A stretch of DNA of 49,738 nucleotides, taken from assembly GCA_947474995.1 (NCBI GenBank), contig CANJNJ010000018.1, forward strand, positions 1 through 49,738, given 5' to 3'. The position numbers were made by a program, and so were the translations under genes. Origin of the DNA: Opitutaceae bacterium. Its GTDB lineage: Bacteria; Verrucomicrobiota; Verrucomicrobiia; Opitutales; Opitutaceae. The notes beneath the pieces were generated by a model. The model ran no database searches. It was not told the origin of the DNA and saw only the letters and a list, made by a program, of their open reading frames with translations. This document shows positions 33,133 to 40,168 of the stretch, piece by piece (position 1 is the stretch's first letter; every line of letters begins with the position of its first letter).

Positions 33133-34290
33133 TCAGCGCGGGCGAAACCAGTACGGATTGCCGTCCTTCACGAAGAGCTTCTTTGGAATCATCCCGTGAA
33201 TCCCCAACGTCTTATCGACGACCTGGGTCACCCGGAAATCCACCGCGATGCTCGCCAGCGTGTAGGCGTGGAAAAAATCGTAGCCCTACTTTTCCTCGAG
33301 AAAGGTGAGCGTCTGGAGCATCGCCATGCGCATGGCTTTGTCCAAATCGGGATCGAGGCCAAACGTGATGTAGTGCGTGGCGTTTTCCGCGCGCGGCGCG
33401 CTCAGTTTTTTCCCTTTGTGTAGGATGAACTGCAAGGTGCTCGTGTTCGCCGTTTCGATCGCGTTCACCGTGATTTCGCCGTCGCCCTGCGCCGCGTGGC
33501 AGTCGCCCGTGTAGTACAGCGCGCCTTTTTGAAACACCGGGAGATATAACGTCGCGCCGGCGACCAGCTCCTTGCAATCGAGGTTGCCGCCAAACACGCC
33601 CGGCGGACCGGACCGGCGGTTGGGACCTTCGCTGTCGTCAGGGCACGTGGCCATCACGCCATTGAAAGGCCCGAGCGGCACCTCCACGTTTTCGTCGTAG
33701 ATGCCGGCGTTACGCTTCAAGTCCAGCAGCACGACTTTGAGAAACGGCCTTGGCACCAGATCCGGCAAGGCTCCGCCGCCGGGATTCGCCCCGACGGTCC
33801 CGTAGGGAATGCGCGGCGTGACGTCGAGGATGCGCACCTCGAGCGTGTCGCCCGGTTCGGCGTCCTCGATGTAAATCGGCCCGACCAGGACGTGGCCACC
33901 GGCTCCTCCGGCCGCAGCCGCCGTCGGCGCGGTGCCGGCCGCGGCCACGGCGGGATTTTCTGCCGGCGGCAGCCGGTTGGTGGTCTCCTTCAGCACGCGA
34001 ACCGTTTCCGCGAGCGCCGGACACGACTCCAGCGTCGCCGGGATACCATTTTCCTTCAGCCACCTGTTGGGATCGTCATCGCGCCAGCGCGCGCCGCCGC
34101 CGCAGTCGATCCGCACGGTCGCGCCGGACTTTACCGTCAGCACCGGTTTCTTCGTGGCGGAGAAATGCCCGAGGATGGCCGTCTCGGGATTGAAGGAGAC
34201 GTGATAATCGTAGGGCACCTCCAGCGCCGCAGCGGTCGTCGCCGCCACCAGACCGAAGACGCCGAAAAAAAGATTAGCGTACCAGCGCAT
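33133..34290 (-). pseudogene. exported acetamidase/formamidase paralog 2, interrupted by an in-frame amber codon
   Basis: From the ATG at 34290 (MRWYANLFFGVFGLVAATTAAALEVPYDY, signal peptide) the frame reads 334 codons and meets TAG at 33288-33286. The same frame then continues for 50 more codons (GYDFFHAYTLASIAVDF, RVTQVVDKTLGIHGMIPKKLF, NPYWFRPR) to a TGA at 33133. Paralog 1 has EKEGYD and paralog 3 has EKKGLE where this copy has EK-stop-GYD, so one base change from GAG or AAG explains it. All catalytic motifs lie before the stop (YYTGDCHAAQGDGEIT). The truncated product lacks the C-terminal 50 residues. It may be inactive, partly active or read through. It overlaps the preceding paralog 3 by 17 nt. 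Confidence 0.85.
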
Positions 34291-35398
34291 AGCTCGTGCC
34301 CTCCGGTTGAGACCAGTAGCTGGTCATGGGTTCGTCTTTGAAAATGGATTTCGGAATCATCGCGTGGATTCCCTTCGTCGAGTCGACCACCTGGGTGACT
34401 TCGAAATCCACGCCGACGCTGCCGAGCGCGAGCGCATCAAAGAACTCGAGGCCCTTCTTTTCCTTCAAAAACTCTATCGTCTGCGTGATGGCCATGCGCA
34501 TCGCGAGGTTCAGCTCCACGTCGAGCCCCATGCAGATGTAGTGGGTCGGCGTTTCCGCCCGGGCGATTTTGATCGGCATATCCTTTCGCACGATGAACTG
34601 CACGGTGACCGTGTTACTGCTTTCAATCGCCGTGATGCTGATTTCCCCGTTGCCCTGGGCCGCGTGCGGATCGCCGGTCTGGAAGAGCGCGCCTTCGACC
34701 TGAACCGGAAGGTAGAGCGTGGCCCCTTTGCCCAGGTATTTGTTGTCGAAGTTTCCGCCAATGTCGCTGTACGGCGGCATCGACGTCAGCCGGCCGCGCG
34801 CGGCCGCCGGGGCGATCCCCATCGTGCCTTGGAATTGCCGCAGGGGAATTTCGATCTTGTCGGAAAACTTTGCGACCTGCCGTTCCAGATCGAACTTGAT
34901 GACCTTGGAATAAGGCCGCGGCACCAAGTCGGGAATTCCGCCGGAACCCGGCCGGCCGGAATTTATGCCATAGGGCGCCCGTGATTTCACGTCGAGGATG
35001 CGAATTTCCAGCGTGTCCCCCGGCATGGCGTCCTCGACGAAGATCGGTCCCGTCATCATATGGCCCCGGATTCCGGACGGCTTAACTTCCTTTCGAATCG
35101 CGAGGATGTCCTTCACGACCTCCAACTCGAGCGGGATGCCGTTATCGAGGAAGAACTTTTCCGGGTCTTCGCTGCTGGCGGTGAAACCGCCTCCACTGAT
35201 CGTATCGATCGCGACCGTCTCGCCGGACTTCACCCGCAGCACGGGCGGAGTGTCGGCGGAGAAATATCCGGAAACCATGTTCGCGGGAATCGAACGCAGA
35301 TGATGATCCGGTTTGGTCGGGACAGCGGTCAGGGTGACCGCGAAGGCGGACAGCGCGACCGCCAGGGCGGCGGCGCGCGAAGGGCGAACAACATTCAT
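34274..35398 (-). CDS. exported acetamidase/formamidase paralog 3 (first gene of operon)
   Basis: This 374-residue protein has an ATG at 35398 with signal peptide MNVVRPSRAAALAVALSAFA. It is the most divergent of the three paralogs: PPVLRVKSGETVAIDTISGG, HMMTGPIFVEDAMPGDTLEI, and FQTGDPHAAQGNGEISI, where Pro replaces the Cys of GDCHAAQGDGE. The metal-ligand region is otherwise kept. Sequence differences suggest a different amide substrate. Its stop codon overlaps the start of paralog 2, so translation is coupled. A possible sigma-54 promoter lies about 70 bp upstream at 35469-35485. The operon order is paralog 3, 2, 1, then terminator. Confidence 0.9.
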   Translation of the reverse strand: MNVVRPSRAAALAVALSAFAVTLTAVPTKPDHHLRSIPANMVSGYFSADTPPVLRVKSGETVAIDTISGGGFTASSEDPEKFFLDNGIPLELEVVKDILAIRKEVKPSGIRGHMMTGPIFVEDAMPGDTLEIRILDVKSRAPYGINSGRPGSGGIPDLVPRPYSKVIKFDLERQVAKFSDKIEIPLRQFQGTMGIAPAAARGRLTSMPPYSDIGGNFDNKYLGKGATLYLPVQVEGALFQTGDPHAAQGNGEISITAIESSNTVTVQFIVRKDMPIKIARAETPTHYICMGLDVELNLAMRMAITQTIEFLKEKKGLEFFDALALGSVGVDFEVTQVVDSTKGIHAMIPKSIFKDEPMTSYWSQPEGTSYALVR

Positions 35399-35468
35399 GA
35401 CAGGCGTAGTTGATTAAATCCGACGCGGACGTGCCGCGCGGACCGATTGATTGGCGTCGCGCCGCGAA

Positions 35469-35485
35469 AGCTGGAAACATGCCAC
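35469..35485 (-). promoter_or_regulatory. possible sigma-54-type promoter of the amidase operon
   Basis: The minus strand reads GTGGCAT-GTTTC-CAGCT: the GG and GC dinucleotides have correct spacing, but the -12 box is CAGC rather than TTGC. Twelve bases further on it has ACGCCAATC, the same block found after the two stronger boxes. This shared downstream block supports a common origin. Confidence 0.4.
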
Positions 35486-35661
35486 GACTTTTTTCGGCGC
35501 CTTCTCGCCACCTGGAGTCGATCGACTTTGGCCCACCCGGCGCGATCGCTGGCGCTCGAAAATCCCCCTGTCGAGGAGCGCGGGCGAAAATCGCATGACG
35601 ACGGTTCGTGCCCACCGCTGCTCACACAAAATCAATTCATAACGTGAGACCCGGGCGGTCC

Positions 35662-35678
35662 GTGGCACCTCGTTTGCT
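35662..35678 (+). promoter_or_regulatory. consensus sigma-54 promoter upstream of the DUF3299 gene
   Basis: GTGGCAC-CTCGT-TTGCT is an exact TGGCAC-N5-TTGC match. Transcription would start near 35689, giving a leader of about 140 nt before the ATG at 35827. The flanks align nearly gaplessly with those of the TonB receptor promoter, including AAATCAATT 33 bp upstream of CGTGGCACC and GCCAATCGT downstream. Confidence 0.72.
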
Positions 35679-35826
35679 TGTCCGACAACGCCAATCGTCT
35701 GACTTCAACCGCCACCACGAACCCACCCGGGCTGTCACGAATCAAGTTCCGGCTCCGCCACCGCAACGAAAAAACGGCCGCGTCAACTCCGCGGCGAGGA
35801 ATCTTTCGCTCCGTCTCCACGCCAAC

Positions 35827-36399
35827 ATGAAATTACCCGGACCTCGACCGCTCACCTCCATTCGCCGCGCCTCGCGGTCAACGTTCCTCCTGCTCTGCGG
35901 CGTGGTGCTGTCCTCCACCCTTCCCGGCTCACCGCCCGAGCCCGCCAGGGAACGCACCACTTCCGTCCGCGGCGAGAAGCTGCCCGAGTTGGGCTTCGAT
36001 CGCTTGTCCGCCTTTCCTTACATCATCATCGACGCCGGCACGGGCGCCACCCCGGCGCAAATCGACGAGGCCAGAAAACGTGGTCAAATCCCCCCCTGGC
36101 TCCAGACGTATAATGGGCGCCGCGTCGTGCTCACCGGTTATTTGCTGCCCCTCCAGATGGAAAACGGCCGGGCGAAGAAATTCATCCTGATGCGCGACGT
36201 CACCACGTGCTGCTACGGCGCTACGCCGAACATGAATGATTACGTGATCGTTTCCATGAAGGGCGAAGGAGCGAAGGCTGATCAGGACATCCCCGTCATG
36301 GTCGCCGGCGTTTTTCACGTCGAGGAAACCTACGACAACGGTTACGTTGTTTCGCTCTTTCACATGGACGGCGAGGTTTTCCTCGGCCCGCGCACTTAG
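35827..36399 (+). CDS. exported DUF3299 protein
   Basis: The 190-residue protein has an ATG at 35827. The N-terminus (SIRRASRSTFLLLCGVVLSSTLPGSP) is a signal peptide or anchor. The domain of unknown function DUF3299 follows: LTGYLLPLQMENGRAKKFILMR, then DVTTCCYGATPNMNDYVIV with the paired cysteines that define the family, and a C-terminal YVVSLFHMDGE. In other bacteria this family is exported and often linked to metal or lipoprotein-type transport genes, but its function is not established. The vicinal Cys-Cys could bind a metal. It is preceded by a consensus sigma-54 promoter that matches the one of the TonB receptor. Confidence 0.85.
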   Translation: MKLPGPRPLTSIRRASRSTFLLLCGVVLSSTLPGSPPEPARERTTSVRGEKLPELGFDRLSAFPYIIIDAGTGATPAQIDEARKRGQIPPWLQTYNGRRVVLTGYLLPLQMENGRAKKFILMRDVTTCCYGATPNMNDYVIVSMKGEGAKADQDIPVMVAGVFHVEETYDNGYVVSLFHMDGEVFLGPRT

Positions 36400-36753
36400 C
36401 GGCGCGCTGATTTTCTAGTCGTGCGCCACTGTAGGTCCAGCCGACGCCGGTCGGAGACCGGCGCTACGTAGCGTCAGTCTCTGACTGGCGTCGGGCGAAA
36501 CTGCGGACCGCGTCCAATTCTCGACCTCGAAACGGGCATACAGTCTGTCGAGGGCAGAGGACAGGAAGCTCGCCTCGATCGAAGCACGTTCCGGCGTTGT
36601 CGCAGCCGACGAATCGAGCCGGTTCCCGCGATGAAAACGTTTCATTTACCTCACGCTTTACGGCGTCGTATTACCGGCCAGCGTTGTTGGTCGACGCGAC
36701 AGTAGAAACTCTTTTGCCGAGGGCTCACTGTCCGCCAACACCCCCGAACCCCG
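36400..36753. other. 354-bp gap with a head-to-head repeat pair
   Basis: Copy B of the GTAGCGCCGG repeat family occupies about 36415-36496. The rest shows no gene. A 76-codon minus-strand frame through the repeat is explained by the repeat. Confidence 0.6.
36415..36496. repeat. GTAGCGCCGGTCTCCGACCGGC repeat, copy B (inverted plus direct)
   Basis: A reverse-oriented copy (core GCCGGTC-GGA-GACCGGC at 36446-36462) is joined at CTACGTAG to a second, diverged direct copy (GTAGCGTCAGTCTCTGACTGGC, ending GTCGGGC). In the second copy CAGTC-TCT-GACTG keeps perfect pairing despite changed bases. The CACGACTAGAAA tail of the family precedes it on the minus strand. Confidence 0.75.
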
Positions 36754-37443
36754 ATGAAACTCCTCCTCCGCTCCCTACTCGTTGCTCTCGCCTTCCCCTT
36801 TGCCGCCACGCTGCGCGCCGAAATCTCCGCGGAAGGCTGGCTCGAAACGTATTATCTCAATCCGAAGCCGGACGAACTGCCGCAAGCCATCCGCCAGCTA
36901 AGTCACGACGGCTACTTCGATGGCCCGGGCCACATCGCCGTGTCCATTGGATTTATGAGCACCGTCTTCGTGCAAAATGCCGACCGGGTCGACGGGTGGC
37001 TGCTTCAGCTCCATGGCCTGGACAGCAAAGCCAACCGCCTGATCGCCTCGGCGCTGTGGCAGGCCGGCCATCCGCTTGGTTCCGAACTCTTGCGCCGGCT
37101 GGGCCAGTCCTCCGGTCTCCGCACGGAAATTGAAAAAATCGCCAACACGCCGGTCCTACCGGTGGAGGAAACCGCCATCCGCTCCGTCTCGTCCCTGAAT
37201 CTGCACTGGGGCGCCTTTCTCGCGAGCGGCAGCGACCGCTACATTCTCAGCATCCTCGACGCCGTCGGGCTCGACGAACCCGCGCTGACTTCGACGGCGC
37301 TGGCCACGCTCGCTCGCCACGCCGCGGAACACCCGCGCGTCCTGGAAATTTGCCAGGCCCAGTTGGACCGCCAGCCCGAGGATGTCCGCGGTGTGCTCCG
37401 GGCCGTGGTCAACAGCGCGGCGCCCGCCAAGCCAGCGAGCTAA
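36754..37443 (+). CDS. exported protein of unknown function
   Basis: The 229-residue protein has an ATG at 36754 and a clean signal peptide (MKLLLRSLLVALAFPFAATLRA-EIS). The mature part is helical with alternating hydrophobic and charged residues (ADRVDGWLLQLHGLD, SKANRLIASALWQAGHP, TALATLARHAAEHPRVLE), suggesting an alpha-solenoid or TPR-like fold. I do not recognise a named family. It would be periplasmic. It is flanked on both sides by copies of the GTAGCGCCGG repeat. Confidence 0.7.
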   Translation: MKLLLRSLLVALAFPFAATLRAEISAEGWLETYYLNPKPDELPQAIRQLSHDGYFDGPGHIAVSIGFMSTVFVQNADRVDGWLLQLHGLDSKANRLIASALWQAGHPLGSELLRRLGQSSGLRTEIEKIANTPVLPVEETAIRSVSSLNLHWGAFLASGSDRYILSILDAVGLDEPALTSTALATLARHAAEHPRVLEICQAQLDRQPEDVRGVLRAVVNSAAPAKPAS

Positions 37444-37494
37444 AGCCGGCACTTTGGATGTCGCATACCTCGAACGTGGTCCGCGGCATCAGCT

Positions 37495-37585
37495 GACGTC
37501 GGTCGGAGACCGGCGTCGGGTGACCAGCAGCGGCGCACGAGGAGAAAGTTCACGACCGGCTCTCGGTCACGAAGCCTCGTGGCTC
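37495..37585 (+). repeat. GTAGCGCCGGTCTCCGACCGGC repeat, copy C
   Basis: The core (GACGTCGGTCGGAGACCGGC, then GTCGGGTGACC) is followed by the tail CACGAGGAGAAAGTTCACGA and GCCTCGTG, matching the tail of copy A. It lies 52 bp after the stop of the preceding gene. Confidence 0.7.
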
Positions 37586-37676
37586 CAATTCCGTTCACGT
37601 CTGCGGGGTCTCGAACGAATTCTCTTCATCTCTTCCCTTCCCACCCTTCAAGGCACGCCGCCTGCTCGAGTGAGAC

Positions 37677-38222
37677 GTGCCTTCTCCCCTCCTTGTCTCG
37701 TCGGTTTGGCGGGCGTTTGCGCTCCTGAGCGTCATCGCCGTCGGAGTTTCGGCGGCTCCCGACGCGAGCAGCGTCGCCGTGGTGCGAACTGCCGAATGGG
37801 CGCCCGGCGACGCCACACGCGACGGGGCCGGTGAATTTCTTGTCCTGCTCCGCGCCGCGCAAGTCCAGCGCAAGACTTCCGCCGCCGGTTTGGTGGCAGT
37901 CGGCGATCGTGATGGCATGCTTCGCTCCGGCGGCGAGCGCGGTCTGCGCCGGGCCGCGCTGACCGGAGTGGTTGTCGCCAAACTCGCACCGCAGGGAGCC
38001 GTGGCCCCCACGCCCGATGATCTCTTTATCGATGCCGGCAAACTCCCCGCAGAACATGCCGGGCGGGTTCTGGCCCACGGCCTCGACCTCTTTGGCGCGT
38101 CACCGCGCTCGGTCAATCCCGACCAACCGACCCCGACTGAACTCGCGGCGATTCGCCTTCATCTTCGAAAATTCCAGGCCCTCTTTACTCTCGAGGGTGG
38201 CGCGCGGGTCGCCGTCCAGTAG
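37677..38222 (+). CDS. exported protein of unknown function
   Basis: The 181-residue protein starts at a GTG at 37677, with signal peptide PSPLLVSSVWRAFALLSVIAVGVSA. The mature part contains AAGLVAVGDRDGMLRSGGER, then GLRRAALTGVVVAKLAPQG and DDLFIDAGKLPAEHA. Fragments such as RRAALTGVVVAKL faintly resemble asparaginase C-termini, but too little matches for a call. It is probably periplasmic. It is convergent with the NUP-family gene, whose stop lies 18 nt away. Confidence 0.65.
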   Translation: MPSPLLVSSVWRAFALLSVIAVGVSAAPDASSVAVVRTAEWAPGDATRDGAGEFLVLLRAAQVQRKTSAAGLVAVGDRDGMLRSGGERGLRRAALTGVVVAKLAPQGAVAPTPDDLFIDAGKLPAEHAGRVLAHGLDLFGASPRSVNPDQPTPTELAAIRLHLRKFQALFTLEGGARVAVQ

Positions 38223-38240
38223 GGCCCGTCCGACGGGCAA

Positions 38241-39293
38241 CTAACGCCGGGGAGTCTCCTTTTCGAACTTTGACCAGTTGGCCACCAACTCGTGCACCAC
38301 GACGCTGCCGACGCGATACGCCGATTCGAGTGACGGGATGAACGCCGAATAGCTGGCGAGTTTTTCGCCGAAGAGGCTTTCGGCCGCCGTCTGCCCCGGC
38401 TTCGGGCCATCAAAATTACTCGCCGTGCGCAGGACGAGCGCGCGTCGCACATCGACCCGTCCGGCGCGGGCGAGCCAGGTCAGCGCCTGCAGCGTTCCGG
38501 TGTCCTCCATCCCCGTCGTCACATAATTCCCCGCGCCACCCGTGTGGTACTTTACCCATTCGTTGGCCCATTGGTTCAGCAATTGCCCGTGCCAGAACGT
38601 TTCCGACGACAACGTGTCACCCTTGAGCACGAACGGAGCGCGCTGGGCGTTGGGCGTGGCGGTGTATTCCGCCCGACGCTTCGCCATGCCTTCAGGATCG
38701 AGGAGCTTCACCTCCTTGGTCAGTTCGTACGCCCAATTCACCAGCCCAGGTTCGAGTCGAAACACTTGGCTCGAGTCGTCCGTCACGCGCGGTTGTTCGT
38801 AGGGCTTGTTCCGGCGCAAAGGCACATAGCCCGTAGGCCAGTCCTTCGGCATCTCCCGCGGATCAATTTCGTGCCCGAGGTCGCCATTGACGATCCACTC
38901 CGCCCACGCCGCCGACGCGAGCGAGGCGTCGGCGGGGTCGACGCCGGCGATACCTGCGACGAGCCAGTAGCTCTGGGTAAAATCAAAACGCGGATCGAGC
39001 CCAAGCGCCATGATCGTCGCGGCGGCCCGGGTGTTCCCGACACCCGTGAGGATGGCGATGACAGAACCATCCGCGTTGGCTCGCACCGCATGATAGGCCT
39101 GCGGCAGCGGAATGACGCGATCGAGTTTCTCCCGTTCCACCCAATACTGCAGTTCGCCGGGCGTGTCGCCTGTGTCGTTGCCAATCTCGAACATCGTCAC
39201 GACCACGACCTTCGGCTTCAGCACCTCGGTCGTCGTGCCGGCCCCGACGGACCACATCATCGAAAACAATGCCGGCAGAAGTCGAATGCGCAT
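38241..39293 (-). CDS. NUP-family (purine nucleoside permease-type) protein, exported
   Basis: The 350-residue protein has an ATG at 39293 with a short signal (MRIRLLPALFSMMWSVGAGTT). It belongs to the NUP family (PF06516), named after a yeast nucleoside permease. The sequence has no transmembrane bundle and looks enzyme-like: KVVVVTMFEIGND at the start, ILTGVGNTRAAATIMALGLD, YWLVAGIAGVDP, and GMEDTGTLQALTWLARAGR, then LVLRTASNFDGP. The GVG and GMEDTG motifs resemble nucleoside phosphorylase/nucleosidase active sites, so periplasmic nucleoside cleavage or binding is more likely than transport. The family name is kept with that caution. Confidence 0.85.
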   Translation of the reverse strand: MRIRLLPALFSMMWSVGAGTTTEVLKPKVVVVTMFEIGNDTGDTPGELQYWVEREKLDRVIPLPQAYHAVRANADGSVIAILTGVGNTRAAATIMALGLDPRFDFTQSYWLVAGIAGVDPADASLASAAWAEWIVNGDLGHEIDPREMPKDWPTGYVPLRRNKPYEQPRVTDDSSQVFRLEPGLVNWAYELTKEVKLLDPEGMAKRRAEYTATPNAQRAPFVLKGDTLSSETFWHGQLLNQWANEWVKYHTGGAGNYVTTGMEDTGTLQALTWLARAGRVDVRRALVLRTASNFDGPKPGQTAAESLFGEKLASYSAFIPSLESAYRVGSVVVHELVANWSKFEKETPRR

Positions 39294-39375
39294 GGGCCGG
39301 AGCACATCAGGAATTGTGCCACCCGCAAATCGGTTCTTGCGGGAACGCCAGAGGCGGGTTCGCTGTTCCCTTCCT

Positions 39376-39897
39376 ATGAGCACTCCCGCACCCGCCAACG
39401 AAAACGCGATCATCAAGACGAGCTACGGCGAAATGACGCTGGCCTTCTGGCCGGACGTCGCGCCCAAAACCGTCGAGAACTTTAAGAAACTCGCCCGGGC
39501 GGGATTTTACGATGGCACCGCCTTTCACCGCATCATCAGCGGCTTCATGATTCAGGGCGGCTGCCCGAACACCAAGGCCGGCGGCAGCGGCATGCCCGGC
39601 ACCGGTGACCCGGGTTACAAGGTCAAGGCCGAGTTCAACGCCAAGGCCCACGTGCGCGGCGTGATTTCCATGGCCCGCTCCGCCTCCCCGGATTCGGCGG
39701 GCAGCCAGTTCTTCCTTTGCCACGGTGACGCCCGCTTCCTCGACAAGCAGTACACGGCCTTCGGTCAGCTGATCGCCGGCGACGACGTCCTCGAGCGCAT
39801 CGCCAGCGTGCCCACCAAGTCCGGCGGCGGCGGAGAAAAAAGCACGCCAATCGATCGCGTCGAGGTTACGACGGTGACGATCGTCCCCGCCAAGTAG
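39376..39897 (+). CDS. cyclophilin-type peptidyl-prolyl cis-trans isomerase
   Basis: The 173-residue protein has an ATG at 39376 and no signal peptide, so it is cytoplasmic. The cyclophilin signature is complete: FYDGTAFHRIISGFMIQGG with the catalytic Arg, and GVISMARSASPDSAGSQFF with the substrate-binding Gln and Phe. FLDKQYTAFGQLIAGDDVL ends the core. It catalyses proline isomerisation in protein folding. The frame is open far upstream, but only the part from 39376 is family-like. Its TAG stop lies within the first bases of a GTAGCGCCGG repeat (copy D). Confidence 0.95.
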   Translation: MSTPAPANENAIIKTSYGEMTLAFWPDVAPKTVENFKKLARAGFYDGTAFHRIISGFMIQGGCPNTKAGGSGMPGTGDPGYKVKAEFNAKAHVRGVISMARSASPDSAGSQFFLCHGDARFLDKQYTAFGQLIAGDDVLERIASVPTKSGGGGEKSTPIDRVEVTTVTIVPAK

Positions 39898-39923
39898 CGC
39901 CGGTCTCCGGCCGGCGTCGGGCC
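39894..39923 (+). repeat. GTAGCGCCGGTCTCCGACCGGC repeat, copy D
   Basis: GTAGCGCCGGTCTCCGGCCGG followed by CGTCGGGCC. The TAG at the start of the repeat is the stop codon of the cyclophilin gene. The remaining gap to 40168 shows no further feature. Confidence 0.75.
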
Positions 39924-40168
39924 GGCCCAGCCAAGCCCGAAACACCCCATCGTTTCCCACGCCGTCGCTCCGCCGACGGCGTTTTCGTTTTCCCAACCCG
40001 CGCGATTTGCGTCCGGCCGACCACGCCCCATCCGTGGCCCCGCCCTGCCCTGAAAAAATCGCTCCACCCCGGCGCCCGCTCGAAGTGGGTGTCGGCGAAC
40101 CTCGCCAAGGGTATTTCGGGATGGAGGCGCGCGAGGCAAGCCAAGGCCCGCCTTAACGCCCCCTCCGT

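Larger units (their letters stand above)
35399..35826. other. 428-bp divergent regulatory region (amidase operon / DUF3299 gene)
   Basis: It contains a weak sigma-54-like box facing the amidase operon and a consensus sigma-54 box facing the DUF3299 gene. About 100 bp (roughly 35624-35730) are homologous to the receptor promoter region at 31470-31572. No gene is seen. Confidence 0.65.

Noticed and set aside
36415-36645. 76-codon minus-strand frame
   Set aside because: Its second half is a translation of the dispersed GTAGCGCCGG repeat (AGLRPASAGPTVAHD); the first half has no support.
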